Shown: positions 46,593 to 55,032 of the stretch, one piece after another | How the letters are laid out: the number at the start of each line of letters is the position of its first letter | Numbering within the stretch: position 1 is the stretch's first letter | Origin: Myxococcales bacterium | GTDB taxonomy: Bacteria; Myxococcota_A; Polyangia; Polyangiales; JADJMO01 | DNA length: 64,000 nt | Assembly (NCBI GenBank): GCA_016709545.1 | Contig: JADJMO010000021.1 | Location: 1-64,000, forward strand | Reading direction: 5' to 3' | Position numbers and translations under genes: made by a program | Notes under the pieces: model-generated | Databases searched by the model: none | Told to the model about the DNA's origin: nothing | What the model saw: the letters and a program-made list of their open reading frames with translations, nothing else

Positions 46593-47150
46593 ATGATCGC
46601 CGGAAAGCTCTCCACCGTCTTCGGCCGCTCGCTGTCCCTGCTCGTCGTCGGCATCGCGCTGACGGGCTGCCCCTCGGGAAAGGGCGGGCCTGGTGACGCG
46701 CAGTGGCCGAAGGCCGGCCAGATCAAGACGGCCGCGCTCCCCTCGGGCGCCTCGTGGGTCGGCGTGTTCTTCATCAACTCGTCCGGCTCGCGCGGCACGA
46801 TGCACATCCTGTCGTCGGGCGACGAGAAGATCCACGGCTGCTGGATCGCCGAGGACAAGCACGCCACGGCGAGCTTCGTCGGCACCACCAAGGACAACCT
46901 CGCGATGTTCGACTGGACCGAGAAGCGCGTGGGCTTCGCGGGGCCGCCGAGCCGCCTGACCGCCTACCTCGTCATGAGCAGCGACGCCGAAGGCCGCGTG
47001 CGCGTCGCCGGCGAGTACGGCGAAGACCTCACCAACGACGGCGGCAACAAGTGGGAGGGCGTCCGTCAGAAGAACCAGGAGCCGAAGGAAGACGGCTGCA
47101 AGCTCGAGGCGGGCGACACCGTCCCGACCGAGGGCGGCAACCTGAACTGA
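46593..47150 (+). CDS. Small lipoprotein, unknown function
   Basis: The product has 185 residues. The signal (MIAGKLSTVFGRSLSLLVVGIALTGC) ends in lipobox A-L-T-G-C. The mature part is beta-rich with internal Cys (GCWIAED and DGCKLEAG) that can pair. No motif known. It is only 24 bases after the HEAT protein and 13 bases before the nuclease-like gene, so all three and the K+ channel may be one transcript. Probably periplasmic or outer membrane. Confidence 0.7.
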   Translation: MIAGKLSTVFGRSLSLLVVGIALTGCPSGKGGPGDAQWPKAGQIKTAALPSGASWVGVFFINSSGSRGTMHILSSGDEKIHGCWIAEDKHATASFVGTTKDNLAMFDWTEKRVGFAGPPSRLTAYLVMSSDAEGRVRVAGEYGEDLTNDGGNKWEGVRQKNQEPKEDGCKLEAGDTVPTEGGNLN

Positions 47151-47163
47151 GGCAGGCAGAGCC

Positions 47164-47736
47164 GTGGACCGCGGGACCCGGCTCTTCTGGACGATCGTCC
47201 TCTGTCTGTTCGGCGCCTCCGCGTTCCTGGGGATCCGCGCGTTCTCGATCCGCGCCGCGGCGATGGCGGCCGCGGCCACGCTGCAGACCGGTGAGCTCGC
47301 GCGGCTCGTGACGGTCGTCGACGGGGACACGGTGGTCGTCACCAACCCGGCCGGCGACCGCGTCGTCGTGCGCGTGGTCGGCATCAAGACGCTCGAGGCC
47401 CAGGGCAAGGACCCGGTCGCGCTGCACACCCAGAACGCCATCCGCGCGATGGAGAAGGCCCTCGAGAACCCGGTGCGCGTGCTCGTCGGCGCGCCGCCCC
47501 GCGACAAACACGGCCGCGTGCTCGCCACGCTCTACCGGGACGACGAGGACGTGGCGTTGCGACTCGTCCGCGAGGGCCTCGTGCTCGTCTACACCCCGTT
47601 CCCGTTCCCGGCCATGCACACCTACCTCAGCGCGCAGACCAAGGCGCGCGCCGAGCGCAAGGGCCTCTGGGCGGACCCCGCGGCGACGGCGCGGGCGGAC
47701 GCGCTCGCTACGGTCTGGCGCAACGGGGGCGAGTGA
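47164..47736 (+). CDS. Membrane-anchored staphylococcal-nuclease-fold protein
   Basis: The product has 190 residues. Starts with GTG; one N-terminal membrane helix (LFWTIVLCLFGASAFLGIRAF). The SNase-like OB fold follows: V-V-D-G-D-T-V-V-V carries the first calcium Asp, R-V-V-G-I-K-T-L-E aligns with the R-x-x-x-V-D-T-P-E loop, and R-D-K-H-G-R-V-L-A-T-L-Y keeps the second active Arg. In the middle loop the calcium-binding Asp is Lys and the Pro is Leu, while the catalytic Glu is kept. Activity may therefore be reduced or altered. The fold should face the periplasm. The stop overlaps the next ATG by one base (TGATG). Confidence 0.7.
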   Translation: MDRGTRLFWTIVLCLFGASAFLGIRAFSIRAAAMAAAATLQTGELARLVTVVDGDTVVVTNPAGDRVVVRVVGIKTLEAQGKDPVALHTQNAIRAMEKALENPVRVLVGAPPRDKHGRVLATLYRDDEDVALRLVREGLVLVYTPFPFPAMHTYLSAQTKARAERKGLWADPAATARADALATVWRNGGE

Positions 47737-48764
47737 TGCGCAAGGTACTCCGACGCTGGCTCGTGAACCCTTCGCCGACGACGCGCATCGTGTTGCTGCT
47801 GTCGGCCGTCGTCAGCTACGGCACCACGGGCTTCCTCTATTTCGAGCTGCCCGCGCGGCCGGACCTCAAGCCGCTCGACGGGCTCTGGTGGTCGCTCGTG
47901 ACCATCACCACCATCGGCTACGGCGACTACTTCCCGACCACGTCGGGCGGTCGCTTCGTCATCGCGGTGCCGCTGATGCTGTTCGGCATCGGCCTGCTCG
48001 GGTTCGTTCTCTCGGTCAGCGCGAGCAAGCTCGTGGAGGCCCGCAACATGGAGCTCTTTGGCATGGCGAAGTCGAAGCTCGAAGGCCACCTCGTCATCGT
48101 CAACTACCCGAGCCTCGCCAAGGTCGAACGGGTGGTCGACGAGCTGCGCAGCGATCCCGACTTCGAGGTCGGTGACGAGATCCTGCTCATCGACGAGGAC
48201 CTCGAGGCGCTGCCCGCCTCGCTCGTGAAGCGCGGCGTCGGGTTCGTCCGGGGCAGCCCCTCGCGCGACGAGACCCTCGAGCGCGCGAACATCGACTCGG
48301 CCCGCTACGCCGTCATCCTCACCCAGCGACCCGGCGACGCCCGCTCCGATCACCAGGCCCTCGCCGTCTGCCTCGCGATCGAGGGGCGCAACCCGAACGT
48401 GCGCACCACCGTCGAGGTGGTCGACGTCGTCTCCGAGGAGCTCCTGCGCAAAGCGGGCGTGGATCGCGTCGTCTGCACGTCCCGCTTCGACGCGCACTTC
48501 ATCAGCAACGAGGTGATCCATCCTGGCGTGCAGGAGGTGCTCGACCAGCTCCTGTCGCACCTCGCGGGGCGGCAGCAGCTCTACTTGACGCCGTTCGGCT
48601 CGGGGACCTACGGCGCGGTGGCCGAGCGCTGCCGGAGCAAGGGCCACACGGCGATCGGCCTCCAGCGCGCGGGCAAGACCCGCTTCAACCCGCCGAACGA
48701 CCTCGACCTCGCGCCGGGAGACCTGCTCGTCTCGATCGGGGAGCGCAAGCTCGACCCGGTGTGA
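47736..48764 (+). CDS. Two-helix potassium channel with RCK/TrkA-N domain
   Basis: The product has 342 residues. Helix 1 at about 18-38, pore loop with the K+ selectivity filter T-I-G-Y-G-D at about residue 60, helix 2 at about 72-95 (FVIAVPLMLFGIGLLGFVLS), then a cytoplasmic NAD-binding RCK domain (GHLVIVNYPSLAKVERVV; acidic L-I-D-E-D-L). This is the Kch/MthK layout, and a tetramer is expected. The glycine-rich nucleotide loop has the relaxed form N-Y-P-S, so ligand choice is unclear. It is the last gene of the group at 43.4-48.8 kb. Confidence 0.85.
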   Translation: MRKVLRRWLVNPSPTTRIVLLLSAVVSYGTTGFLYFELPARPDLKPLDGLWWSLVTITTIGYGDYFPTTSGGRFVIAVPLMLFGIGLLGFVLSVSASKLVEARNMELFGMAKSKLEGHLVIVNYPSLAKVERVVDELRSDPDFEVGDEILLIDEDLEALPASLVKRGVGFVRGSPSRDETLERANIDSARYAVILTQRPGDARSDHQALAVCLAIEGRNPNVRTTVEVVDVVSEELLRKAGVDRVVCTSRFDAHFISNEVIHPGVQEVLDQLLSHLAGRQQLYLTPFGSGTYGAVAERCRSKGHTAIGLQRAGKTRFNPPNDLDLAPGDLLVSIGERKLDPV

Positions 48765-48776
48765 AGGGCGCGCGCC

Positions 48777-50591
48777 TCAGTAGCGGAAGATGAACTCGGT
48801 CTTCACGCCCTCGAAGGCGGGGAAGATGCGGCAGACCCCGTTGATGCACTTGAGCGCCGAGCGCTGCTGCCCCGCGAACACGCGCAGGGTGAGGGCGTTG
48901 CTGAACTTCAGCTGCCCGCCGACGCTGAGGTAGTGCTGCACGTTGCTCCACACGAGCGCGGCGCCGCTCAGCACGTTGGCCGGCTCGCTCGTGTACTCGT
49001 GGCCGAGGATGCCGGCCCAGTCCGAGCCGTGCTTGAACGAGAGGTAGGTCTGCCCCTCGCGCCACGCGATCCCGTTGCGGGCGCGGTTGCGGTGCCAGGC
49101 GTCGATCTCCGCCGAGAGCCCATGCTCGAGCGCCTTGGCGCCGGCGATCTGGACCCAGCCCTCGAAGTAGTAGGGCGCCCCGGAGGAGAGGTTCTCGCGG
49201 CGGGTGCCGGCGGTGATCAGGAGGTAGCTCGCGTCGGTCGTCGAGCGCAGCTCGAAGCCGCCGAAGAAGTCGAGGATGGTGCTGGCCTTGTCGTCGGGCG
49301 CGGTGACCGAGAAGCTCCCGTCGGACGTGCAGTCGGTGTTCCAGTTCTTGAAGTAGCCGCCGGCCCAGTGGAAGCCGAAGCCCTTCTGCGCCTTGACGTC
49401 GAAGCGCGCGCGACCGCCGGTGGTGCAGGTGTTGTAGGTGAGCGAGTCCTGCGTGATGAGCTCCACCGTCGGCGTCGCGTTGTACTGGACCGCCTGGAAC
49501 GGCGCGAACTTGTCGAAGCGGGCGTTGAGCTTCACGGGCTCGAAGGCGCGGTAGTGCTTGCCCTCGAGCGTGGTGGTGAGGATGCCCTTGGTGAGGCTCA
49601 GCGCGCCGTAGGCCGCGTAGCCGCTGCGGTCGGCGTCCTTGGGCAGGCCGTCGTCGCGACCGAGGAACGCGAGGCGCTGCTGCAGGGCGCCCTCGAGGTA
49701 GACGTTGAGGGGGAGGGCGTCGGACACGCGCGGGATGGCGACGCTGGCGCCGTACGCGCGCACCTCCTTGACGTTGGTCGCGTCGACGTCGAGCGTGCGG
49801 CGGATGTCGGAGCCGTGCACGCCGAGCGTGGCGGTGCCGAGCTTGGCCTCGAGGCGGCCGCCGAGCACGAGGTCACGCGCCCAGTAGCGCGGGTCTTCTT
49901 CGGTGGAGCCGGTGGGCGCCTGGTTGACGAGCGCGATGCCCGTCGCGTCGTCGACGCGCACCGGGTTGGTGAGGCCGCCCACGAGGGTGAGGGTGACCGG
50001 CGAGACGCGCACGACGACCTTGCCGCCCTGCAGCGTGGTGTCGGCGCCGATCTCGTCGATCTTGCGGATGTTCAGCACGAAGCCGCGGCCGAACGCGGCG
50101 TAGGCGTCGCCGAACGTCGCCTCGAGGAACGGCTTGTTGTAGGTGACGAAGAACTTCGACGGCAGCACGCCGGGGCTGGTGTTCGGCGGCGCGTTGCCGA
50201 TCGGGGTGAGGTAGGTGTTGCGGTAGCGGTAGGGGGCGAGGCCGGCGACGTCGTTCTGCGCGCTCGTGGTCGGGTAGGTGGCCGGGTCCTTCGCCGTGTG
50301 GACGTAGGTCCAGGTGTCGAGCCGCAGGCCCGCCTGGAACGCGTTCCAGCCGAAGACGAAGTTCCAGTGGTTGATCTGCTCGCCGTAGTTGTCGTCGAAC
50401 GGATAGGGCGGCGTGCGGTTGCGGTTGTCGCTGTGCCAGTTGAAGAACGACGTGGCGGTGACGTCGATGCGCAGCGGCTCCCCGGCGAGCTTGCCCACGT
50501 CGCCCGCGCGGGCGCTGGCCGCCCCGAGGGTCGGGAGCAGCAGGCCGAGGACGGAGAGGGAACGTCGCCCGAGAAGACGTTGCGGCCGCAT
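48777..50591 (-). CDS. Outer-membrane beta-barrel protein (DUF6029-like)
   Basis: The product has 604 residues. The signal peptide runs to about residue 30 (...ASARAGDVGKLAG). The mature protein alternates polar and aromatic residues in 20 or more strands and ends in the aromatic outer-membrane signature (VKTEFIFRY). A region with Cys pairs (TYNTCTTG; NTDCTSDG; LKCINGVC) lies in loops. It resembles the DUF6029-type barrels found next to thioredoxin-like lipoproteins in Myxococcota. The two TlpA-like genes just upstream on the same strand (50673 and 51218) support a link. Function unknown; perhaps a porin for a redox-related factor (inference). Confidence 0.75.
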   Translation of the reverse strand: MRPQRLLGRRSLSVLGLLLPTLGAASARAGDVGKLAGEPLRIDVTATSFFNWHSDNRNRTPPYPFDDNYGEQINHWNFVFGWNAFQAGLRLDTWTYVHTAKDPATYPTTSAQNDVAGLAPYRYRNTYLTPIGNAPPNTSPGVLPSKFFVTYNKPFLEATFGDAYAAFGRGFVLNIRKIDEIGADTTLQGGKVVVRVSPVTLTLVGGLTNPVRVDDATGIALVNQAPTGSTEEDPRYWARDLVLGGRLEAKLGTATLGVHGSDIRRTLDVDATNVKEVRAYGASVAIPRVSDALPLNVYLEGALQQRLAFLGRDDGLPKDADRSGYAAYGALSLTKGILTTTLEGKHYRAFEPVKLNARFDKFAPFQAVQYNATPTVELITQDSLTYNTCTTGGRARFDVKAQKGFGFHWAGGYFKNWNTDCTSDGSFSVTAPDDKASTILDFFGGFELRSTTDASYLLITAGTRRENLSSGAPYYFEGWVQIAGAKALEHGLSAEIDAWHRNRARNGIAWREGQTYLSFKHGSDWAGILGHEYTSEPANVLSGAALVWSNVQHYLSVGGQLKFSNALTLRVFAGQQRSALKCINGVCRIFPAFEGVKTEFIFRY

Positions 50592-50672
50592 CGGGCCGTG
50601 ACTCTACACCACGGCCCCGCTCTCCGGGCTCACTTCTTGGCTGGATCGGCCGTCTGTGGAGGCGGCCGAGAG

Positions 50673-51197
50673 CTACTTCATCGCGGCGTCGATGTCCGCT
50701 TCGATCTGCTTTTCTTCACCCGCGTTGTAGCCCTCTTTCCGCTGGACGATCTTGCCGCGCTTGTCGATGAGGACCGAGTAGGGCGCCGCCTTGCGCGGGT
50801 TGTAGAGGTTCTGGATGCGAGAGTCGGAGTCGACCACGACGGGGAAGGTGTACCCCTTGCCCTTGATGTAGGGGGCGACCTGCGCCTCGGTGTCGCCGTT
50901 GTCGATGGAGACCGCGATGACCACGAAGCCGTCCTTGCGGGCCTCGTAGAACTTCTGCAGGTGCACCATCTCGGCGGTGCAGGGCTTGCACCAGGTGGCC
51001 CAGAAGTCGATGAGGATCGCCTTCTTGCCGAGGTAGTCGGAGAGGTTCACGGTCTTGCCGTCGATGTCGGTGATCGTGAAGTCGGTGGCCTGGCCCCCCT
51101 CGCTGGCACCGCCGGTGTTCGCCGGCGTGCAGCTCGTGAGCGGGGCGACGAAGGCCAGGCCGACGATGGAGGCGAGGATCGGGAGGAGGGCGCGCAC
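50673..51197 (-). CDS. TlpA-like thioredoxin-fold lipoprotein
   Basis: The product has 174 residues. The signal (VRALLPILASIVGLAFVAPLTSC, residues 1-23) gives a lipobox L-T-S-C. Thioredoxin fold: redox site W-C-K-P-C in D-F-W-A-T-W-C-K-P-C, P-Y-S-V-L-I-D cis-Pro region and D-I-D-G-K near the start. It acts outside the cytoplasm as a disulfide reductase or in cytochrome c maturation. GTG 51197 is 20 bases after the stop of the second thioredoxin-like gene, so both are one operon. Confidence 0.85.
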   Translation of the reverse strand: MRALLPILASIVGLAFVAPLTSCTPANTGGASEGGQATDFTITDIDGKTVNLSDYLGKKAILIDFWATWCKPCTAEMVHLQKFYEARKDGFVVIAVSIDNGDTEAQVAPYIKGKGYTFPVVVDSDSRIQNLYNPRKAAPYSVLIDKRGKIVQRKEGYNAGEEKQIEADIDAAMK

Positions 51198-51217
51198 AGG
51201 GTGGGGCTTTCTCGGGC

Positions 51218-51778
51218 TCACTTGAGGTTCTTGTCGATGTCGGCCTGGACGCGGAGCAGGTCGGCGCCGATGACCTTGGAGAGGATCTTCATGGTGGAGA
51301 GATCGACGACCACGTTGAGCGGCATGTTGTTCGGGTCGAAGAACTTGGCGACCCAGCGGTCGGGGTCGCGTGCGACCGCGTAGCTGGTGATCGAGTAGGC
51401 CTTGATCCAGTTGTCGACGTTGTCGACGGTGGCCGGGTTGCGGGCCGAGTCCTCGAGCATGATGCTCACGAAGGCGACCTTGCCGGCGTACTTCGGGGCG
51501 ATGGTGTTCTGGATCTCCTTCGCCTCTTCCTTGCAGGGGCTGCACCAGCCCGCTGCGACGTTGAGCACGAGGAGCTGGTGGGTCGCCTTGAAGTCGGCGA
51601 GGGCGAAGGGCACGTGCGCGGTCTCGCCGGCCTTGCGCCCCGTGAAGGTGTGGTTCTCGAGGCGGTTGCCGACCTCGTAGCCGTCTTTCAGGGTGCCGGT
51701 CGGTGCCGGATCGCTCGAGCAGCCGGACGACGAGAGGGCGAGGACGAAGGAGGCCGTGAGGAAGCCGCGACGAACCAT
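51218..51778 (-). CDS. Thioredoxin-fold lipoprotein, second of a pair
   Basis: The product has 186 residues. The signal ends in lipobox S-S-S-G-C (residue about 20). Thioredoxin-like body with G-W-C-S-P-C-K-E-E as redox site and N-N-M-P-L-N-V-V-V-D as the cis-Pro element. The two neighbours differ in redox dipeptide (Ser-Pro here, Lys-Pro in the other), which points to different redox potentials. Paired thiol lipoproteins upstream of an outer-membrane barrel are the context of this cluster. Confidence 0.8.
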   Translation of the reverse strand: MVRRGFLTASFVLALSSSGCSSDPAPTGTLKDGYEVGNRLENHTFTGRKAGETAHVPFALADFKATHQLLVLNVAAGWCSPCKEEAKEIQNTIAPKYAGKVAFVSIMLEDSARNPATVDNVDNWIKAYSITSYAVARDPDRWVAKFFDPNNMPLNVVVDLSTMKILSKVIGADLLRVQADIDKNLK

Positions 51779-51828
51779 CGGGATCAAGTACCCCGATCGG
51801 CCGCCTTTCGCAAACGCGCCTCGGCGGT

Positions 51829-52551
51829 TCAGCGCGCCACGCCGACCAGGCCGTAAATGAACAAAACCGCTCCCACACCCGGGTGGGCGGAGAGCTGGAC
51901 AGGGACCCGGGCGCCGATGCCCCAGCGGGCCGTGCGGGCGCGGACCTCGTAGAGGCCGATCCCGAGGTCGAGGACCGCGCCGCGGACCGTGCCGACGGAG
52001 CAGTCGATGCCTTCGGCCGTGCCGCTCCCCTTCGCGCAGGCGGCGCGCTCCTCCTTGGTCAGCGCGACGACGGGAGCGTTGGTGAACACGAGGCCGAGGC
52101 CCGCCGACACCCACATCGGAGACTCGAACCGTCGGACCAGCCGCGCGCCGAACTCCGTGAAGCGGTTCGGGGTGGGCAGGGCGCCGAAGGGCATGTAGGC
52201 GACGCCGATGTAGGGGCCGAGGCTCCAGGTCGTCGGGTCTCCCCCTGGCCCGAGGCCGAAGTCGAAGTGCAGCGTGAAGTCGAACGCGAAGACGCCCGCG
52301 CCGGCGCCCTTCACGGTGAACCAAGCCGGGCCGATCCCCGCGCCGACCGCCAGGCGCTGCGGGTGCAGGTCGGGCTGGTCCGACACGTCGACGATCTCGA
52401 CCTCCTGCGCGGACTTCGCGGGCGCGGCGCTCGCGGCGGAGGCACTCGTGCTCGCGGACGCGCTCGACGCGGGGGCCGTCGTGGTCGACGCGGGCTCGGC
52501 AAAGGCCAGCAACGGCGAGAGAGACAGCAGGACGGCCACGGCGGAGCGCAT
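51829..52551 (-). CDS. Outer-membrane protein, beta-rich, unknown function
   Basis: The product has 240 residues. Signal peptide MRSAVAVLLSLSPLLAFA, then a Thr/Ala/Ser-rich linker (about 20-50) and a predicted small barrel: GVFAFDFTLHFDFGLG, PYIGVAYMPFG and GARLVRRF alternate. The C-terminus ends A-R rather than with an aromatic residue. One Cys pair (RAACAKG; GIDCSVG) sits in a loop. It lies 50 bases upstream of the thioredoxin-like pair on the same strand. Function unknown. Confidence 0.6.
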   Translation of the reverse strand: MRSAVAVLLSLSPLLAFAEPASTTTAPASSASASTSASAASAAPAKSAQEVEIVDVSDQPDLHPQRLAVGAGIGPAWFTVKGAGAGVFAFDFTLHFDFGLGPGGDPTTWSLGPYIGVAYMPFGALPTPNRFTEFGARLVRRFESPMWVSAGLGLVFTNAPVVALTKEERAACAKGSGTAEGIDCSVGTVRGAVLDLGIGLYEVRARTARWGIGARVPVQLSAHPGVGAVLFIYGLVGVAR

Positions 52552-52562
52552 CGGACGGGCGG

Positions 52563-53337
52563 TCAGGTGCACGGCGAGGCCCCCGCGTTCGCGAGCGACG
52601 CGAGCAGCGCCGCGGGATCGTCGCCGATCAGGCCGTCCACGCCGAGCGCCGCGAGATCGACCGCCTCGTCCGGGTCGTTCACCGTCCACACGTGGAGCGC
52701 GAGGCCTTGCCGCCTCCACTCCGCGACGCGGCGCGGGGAGCACAGCGTGCGCTGCGGGTTGAGCGCGAACGCGCCCGTCACGTGCGCGACCCCCGGCGCG
52801 ACGAAGGTGCGCGCGAGCTCCTGCCCGTCGTGGATCAGGAAGGCGCGGGGTACGCGCGGCAGCGCGAGCGCGACACGCGCCAGGATCTCCGGGTCGAAGG
52901 TGGAGAACATCACGCGCTCCGCGACCTTGCTGCGACCCCCGAGGAGGCGCGCGACGCCGCGGACGAGCGCGGCCTTGTCGTGGGTGTCATGCTTGAGCTC
53001 CACGTTGACGAGGGCGCCGCGCGCCTCGGCCCAGTCGAGGACTTCGGCCAGCATCGGCGGACATCCACCGCCCTCGAGCTCGACGCCCGCGAAGGCGCGC
53101 CGGTCGAGGTCCTGGGCGCGGCGCGCGTCGCGGCCCGCCGTCACCCGCTTCAGATCGGGGTCGTGGAGCACGACCACCTCACCGTCGGCGGTGGTGCGCA
53201 CGTCGAGCTCCACGCCGTCGGCGCCGTCGTCCATGCCGCGCGCGAACGCGGCGAGCGTGTTCTCGGGGAGGTGGGCGCGCGCCACGGTGGGCCCAGACGA
53301 GCGGCCGCGCGCCGTGCCGACGGAGGAGGTGGCCCAC
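52563..53337 (-). CDS. Glycerophosphodiester phosphodiesterase (frameshift at N-terminus)
   Basis: About 258 residues after correction. Starts with GTG 53337, overlapping the mutase stop by one base (TAGTG). The catalytic H-R-G of GDPD proteins lies in W-A-H-R-G-A-R in the first frame, while P-E-N-T-L-A-A-F and the metal motif E-L-D-V-R (with H-D-P-D at 40) continue in another, so about two bases (GC) are missing near 53275. Downstream V-N-V-E-L-K and the final A-L-G-V-D-G-L-I-G-D-D-P are normal. It hydrolyses glycerophosphodiesters from phospholipid turnover to glycerol 3-phosphate. No signal peptide. Confidence 0.85.
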
Positions 53338-54954
53338 TAGACCGTCACCGTCTCCTGGTGCTCTCCGAATACGGCGCGGAGCACGTCGGCGACCTCGCCC
53401 ACGGTGGCGCGCGCCTTCACCGCCGCGAGGATCGGCGCGACCACGTTGCCCCTTGGGATCGCGCGCGGTGCGCTCGAGCGTGGCGAGGGCCTCGGCATGC
53501 CTGGTGGCGTCGCGGCCGGCGCGGACCGCGCGCACGCGGGCCACCTGCTCGGCCTCGAGCGCCGGGTCGACCTTGCCGACGGGCACCGGCTCGCTCGTGG
53601 TCTGGAACTCGTTGAGCCCGACGATGACGCGATCTTTGTTCTCGATCTGCAGCTGGTAGTCGTAGGCCGTGTTCTGGATCTCGCGCTGCGGGAAGCCCTG
53701 CTCGATCGCGGCCACCATGCCGCCGAGCGCGTCGATGCGGGCGATCAGCGCCTCGGCGCCCTTCTCGATCCGCTCGGTGAGCGCCTCGATCGCGTAGCTT
53801 CCGCCGAGCGGGTCGACGGTGTCGGTGACGCCGGACTCGTAGGCGATGATCTGCTGGGTGCGCAGGGCGAGCGTGGCGGCGGCCGCCGTGGGCAGGCCGA
53901 GCGCCTCGTCGAACGAGTTGGTGTGGAGCGACTGGCACCCGCCGAGCACCGCCGCGAGGGCCTGGATGGTGACCCGCACCACGTTGTTGAGCGGCTGCTG
54001 CGCCTGCAGGGTCATGCCGGCGGTCTGGCAGTGGAACTTGAGCGCGCGTGCGCGGGCCGTCTTGGCGGAGAAGCGCTCGCGCATGATCTTCTCCCACAAC
54101 CGCCGCGCCGCGCGGAACTTGGCGACCTCCTCGAGGAGGTTGTTGTGCCCGTTGAAGAAGAACGAGAGCTGGTTGCCGAACGAGTCCACGTCGAGCCCGG
54201 CGGCGATCGCGCCCTCGACGTAGGCGATGCCGTCGGCCAGCGTGAAGGCCACCTCCTGGATGGCGTCGCACCCGGCCTCGCGCACGTGGTAGCCGCTGAT
54301 GCTGATGGTGTTCCACTTGGGCGCGTGCTCGCCGCACCACGCGAAGATGTCGCTGATGACGCGCAGCGAGGGGCGGGGCGGGTAGATGTAGGTGCCGCGG
54401 GCCATGTACTCCTTGAGCACGTCGTTCTGGATCGTGCCGCGGAGCGCGCTCGCGGGCACGCCCTGCTCCTCGGCCACCGCGACGTAGAGCGCGAGCAGCG
54501 TGCTCGCCGTCGCGTTGATGGTCATCGAGGTGCTCACCTTGTCGAGGGGGATGCCGCCGAGGAGCACGCGCATGTCCTCGATGGAGTCGATGGCGACGCC
54601 GACGCGGCCGACCTCGCCCTGCGCGTAGGGGTGGTCGCTGTCGCGGCCCATCTGCGTGGGCAGGTCGAACGCCACCGAGAGCCCGGTCTGCCCCTGCTCG
54701 AGCAGGTAGCGGTAGCGCGCGTTGGACTCGGCCGCGGTGCCGAAGCCCGCGTACTGGCGCATCGTCCAGTGACGGCCGCGGTACATGTCGGCCTGCACGC
54801 CGCGCGTGAACGGCGGCGCGCCGGGCTTTCCGAGGTCGACGGCCGGGTCGAACCCGAACAGCGAGAGCTGCTCCGGGCCGTACACCGTCTCGGCGTCGAA
54901 GTGACCGGCCATCAGGCCGACGCGGGGCTTCTTTTCCTTCTTGCCTTCGCTCAC
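53337..54954 (-). CDS. Acyl-CoA mutase, catalytic large subunit (one frameshift)
   Basis: About 538 residues after correction, with GTG at 54954. The substrate-binding TIM barrel of methylmalonyl-CoA mutase-type enzymes is complete: T-R-G-V-Q-A-D-M-Y-R-G-R-x-W-T-M-R-Q-Y-A-G-F-G, L-P-T-Q-M-G-R-D-S-D, S-I-S-G-Y-H-V-R-E-A-G and N-S-F-D-E-A-L-G-L-P. There is no B12-binding domain: the protein ends after the linker, so a separate small subunit (not in the window) must carry cobalamin. At 53449-53452 a C run has one base too many (DPKGN-VVAPI restored by removing it). Substrate could be methylmalonyl-, isobutyryl- or ethylmalonyl-CoA. Confidence 0.85.
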
Positions 54955-55032
54955 GGGAGCTTCTGTCGTCTGCGCGCGTCGGGGCTGCAAGCCGGGCTTT
55001 TGGCCCGGGCCGCGGCGCGCCATGGTGCCGCG

